This document shows, one piece after another, positions 5,349 to 6,987 of a stretch of 6,987 nucleotides of DNA (position 1 is the stretch's first letter; every line of letters begins with the position of its first letter). Origin of the DNA: Methylomonas sp. GTDB lineage: Bacteria > Pseudomonadota > Gammaproteobacteria > Methylococcales > Methylomonadaceae. A program made the translations under genes and the position numbers. Under the pieces are notes generated by a model. It was not told where the DNA came from, ran no database searches, and saw only the letters and a list, made by a program, of their open reading frames with translations. Location: the NCBI GenBank assembly GCA_028688235.1, contig JAQTYP010000183.1:1-6987 (forward strand), given 5' to 3'.

Positions 5349-6987
5349 ATGGCCTTGCAGAAATCTAGTAGCTTTTTCATCAAATTCGTTCGGCTGGCCG
5401 GGCCGTATTGGAACTCGGAAAATAAGAACACCATTCGCAGCTTGTCGCTGGCGCTACTGCTGCTGACCCTGTTGCAAATTGCGATTTCGGTGATCATCAC
5501 GATCTGGAGCGCAGACTTATTCGATGCTCTCGATCAACATTCCATGCCCAGGTTCTTTACCCAGATAGGCTTGATCGTCCTTATCTTCATCGCCAACATC
5601 GCGATCACCGTCACGCATTTAAAGGTCAAAAGGCGGATACAGCTGGATTGGCGAGGTTGGCTGACGGATAAATTGATAGGTCAATGGATGCGCGATGGTC
5701 GCCATTATCTAGTCACTCATATCGAAGGCAGCCACGACAATCCGGACGGTCGCATCGCCGAGGACATTAGGATTGCCACCGAAGCGGCCATCGATTTGCT
5801 TCATAGCTTGACTTACAGCGTTTTGCTGCTGATCAGTTTTACCGAGATTCTATGGGATTTATCCGGTATCGTGACGCTGGATTTGGGGATCACCGAAATA
5901 GAAATGCAGGGTCACTTGGTATGGATAGCCCTGGTCTACGCCGCCAGCGCCTCGACGTTGGGTTGGTGGATAGGACGGCCGTTAACCAAGGCAACCGACA
6001 ACAGACAGACCGTCGAAGCCAATTTCCGCTTTGCACTGGTCAAAGCCCGCGAAAACTCACTGGCGATTGCATTGATACACGGCGAGCGCCACGAAAACCC
6101 CCATTTTCACCATCTGTTCGGCGACATCGTCACGGCCTGGGAGCAGCAAACCAAAGCCTGGGAAAAGATCATGATGTTCAGCTCAGGCTATTCGGTGTTG
6201 TCAATGGCATTTCCGGTCTTGGTCGCGGCACCGCGCTATATCCTCGGCAGCATCACTCTAGGCGCGCTGATGCAGTCGGCGCAGTCGTTTCAGCACATGG
6301 TATCCGCATTGTCATGGCCGGTGGATAACATGGGTCGGGTGGCCGAGTGGAGGGCTTCTGTCGAACGCGTGTTAGGCCTATCGACGGCACTGGACCGACT
6401 GGAGCGGGAGATAGCCAAACCCGACCCTCATCGTATCCATATTCAGAAGAAAGACCGCTCCCTATTGAAATTCGACAACCTTTGCCTGACCCGACTGGAC
6501 GGCATCGTCTGTATTCCCCAGTTGAACGAAGAAATTCGGCCCGGCGACCGGGTTTTGATTACCGGAAATGCCTTTACCGGCAATAAGCTGTTTAAAGCCA
6601 TAGCCGGTTTATGGCCCTGGGGCGAAGGCACCGTCGAACTACCCGACGACGAACCCTTGTTCTTCATGCCGCCCAGACCCTTCCTGCCGACGGGACCTCT
6701 TAGAGCGGCCATCTGCTACCCTTCCGCCAGCGACGAATTCAGTCAGAAAGACTTGGAAGATGCGCTCGATCTAGCCGGCGTGGCCGAATTGATACCGCAA
6801 CTGAATGACAGCAGTGATTGGGAAAAAAATCTGGATCGCGAACAGCAACAGCGTCTGGGCTTGGTTCGGGTGTTATTGCAACAACCCAAATGGATCATGA
6901 TGCAGGAAGCCTTCGATTCGCTGGATCCCGACGGCGAAGTCAACATGATCAAAATCCTGAATAAAAAGCTGCCCGATTCGGCACTAC
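5349..6987 (+). CDS. SbmA/YddA-type ABC transporter permease-ATPase fusion with degenerate nucleotide-binding domain, 3' truncated by window edge
   Basis: This frame is open for 546 codons to the right edge, with no stop. The N-terminal half matches the ABC_membrane_2/SbmA-BacA type permease: hydrophobic segments near residues 32-52, 71-90, 152-170, 188-207 and two more at about 280-322, with the family blocks DNPDGRIAEDI (130-140), RFALVKARENS and LVAAPRYILG. The C-terminal half (from about 372) follows an ABC ATPase domain, including IAGLWPWGEG, but the active-site motifs are lost. Walker A reads GNAFTGNKLF (406-415) instead of GxxGxGKST; the Q-loop position is P442; the signature reads LDREQQQR (495-502) instead of LSxGEQQR; Walker B reads WIMMQE (515-520), Gln for Asp, with E520 kept. 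The H-loop lies outside the window. Relatives move peptides, vitamin B12 or similar solutes across the inner membrane; the substrate here is unknown. Start ATG 5349 or, by ribosome binding site spacing, TTG 5355; an in-frame TGA at 5337 limits it upstream. Confidence 0.88.
   Translation, partial: MALQKSSSFFIKFVRLAGPYWNSENKNTIRSLSLALLLLTLLQIAISVIITIWSADLFDALDQHSMPRFFTQIGLIVLIFIANIAITVTHLKVKRRIQLDWRGWLTDKLIGQWMRDGRHYLVTHIEGSHDNPDGRIAEDIRIATEAAIDLLHSLTYSVLLLISFTEILWDLSGIVTLDLGITEIEMQGHLVWIALVYAASASTLGWWIGRPLTKATDNRQTVEANFRFALVKARENSLAIALIHGERHENPHFHHLFGDIVTAWEQQTKAWEKIMMFSSGYSVLSMAFPVLVAAPRYILGSITLGALMQSAQSFQHMVSALSWPVDNMGRVAEWRASVERVLGLSTALDRLEREIAKPDPHRIHIQKKDRSLLKFDNLCLTRLDGIVCIPQLNEEIRPGDRVLITGNAFTGNKLFKAIAGLWPWGEGTVELPDDEPLFFMPPRPFLPTGPLRAAICYPSASDEFSQKDLEDALDLAGVAELIPQLNDSSDWEKNLDREQQQRLGLVRVLLQQPKWIMMQEAFDSLDPDGEVNMIKILNKKLPDSAL

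Noticed and set aside
5852..6586. Plus-strand open frames at 5852-6328 and 6347-6586
   Set aside because: They are out of frame with the continuous SbmA/YddA-like coding frame spanning 5349-6987, have no recognisable domains and are shadows of it.
6564..6908. Degenerate ABC motifs as the result of a frameshift or sequencing error
   Set aside because: The frame matches family sequence before, between and after each altered motif, so isolated substitutions and one codon-sized deletion explain it better than a shifted frame.

Overview
This window reads as an ordinary core-genome stretch of a gammaproteobacterium of moderate GC content. Every complete protein has a clear E. coli-type counterpart: AmpD, NudE, YrfG, RhlB, TrxA and Rho. 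Codon use is even and no mobile element, tRNA, rRNA or CRISPR array is visible. A methanotroph-like or other environmental gammaproteobacterium would fit, but that is only an inference.

Layout, left to right. (1) The 5' end of nadC (minus strand, cut by the left edge) faces away from ampD (plus). (2) ampD converges on nudE (minus) and their 3' ends overlap by 19 bp. (3) nudE is divergent from the GMP/IMP nucleotidase gene yrfG (plus). (4) yrfG converges on rhlB (minus) with an 80 bp coding overlap. (5) rhlB is divergent from trxA (plus), which has a strong sigma70-type promoter. (6) rho follows trxA after a 171 bp C-rich, G-poor leader with its own candidate promoter. (7) Beyond rho, a hairpin-rich gap with another candidate promoter leads to a long open frame that runs off the right edge. 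It encodes an SbmA/YddA-type fused permease-ATPase ABC protein whose ATPase motifs are all degenerate. No gene-free stretch exceeds about 170 bp.

How the genes fit together. nadC (NAD synthesis) and nudE (hydrolysis of ADP-ribose, NADH and related ADP compounds) both touch nicotinamide nucleotide metabolism. ampD recycles cell-wall muropeptides. yrfG is a nucleotide phosphatase. rhlB (RNA helicase of the degradosome) and rho (transcription terminator) act on RNA, with thioredoxin between them. The pairs nadC/ampD, nudE/yrfG and rhlB/trxA/rho are each neighbours in E. coli but lie at three separate loci there; here they are contiguous. The feature most worth attention is the partial ABC protein at the right end: its membrane half looks normal, while the nucleotide-binding half keeps the fold signature but has lost the key Walker A, Q-loop, signature and Walker B residues.
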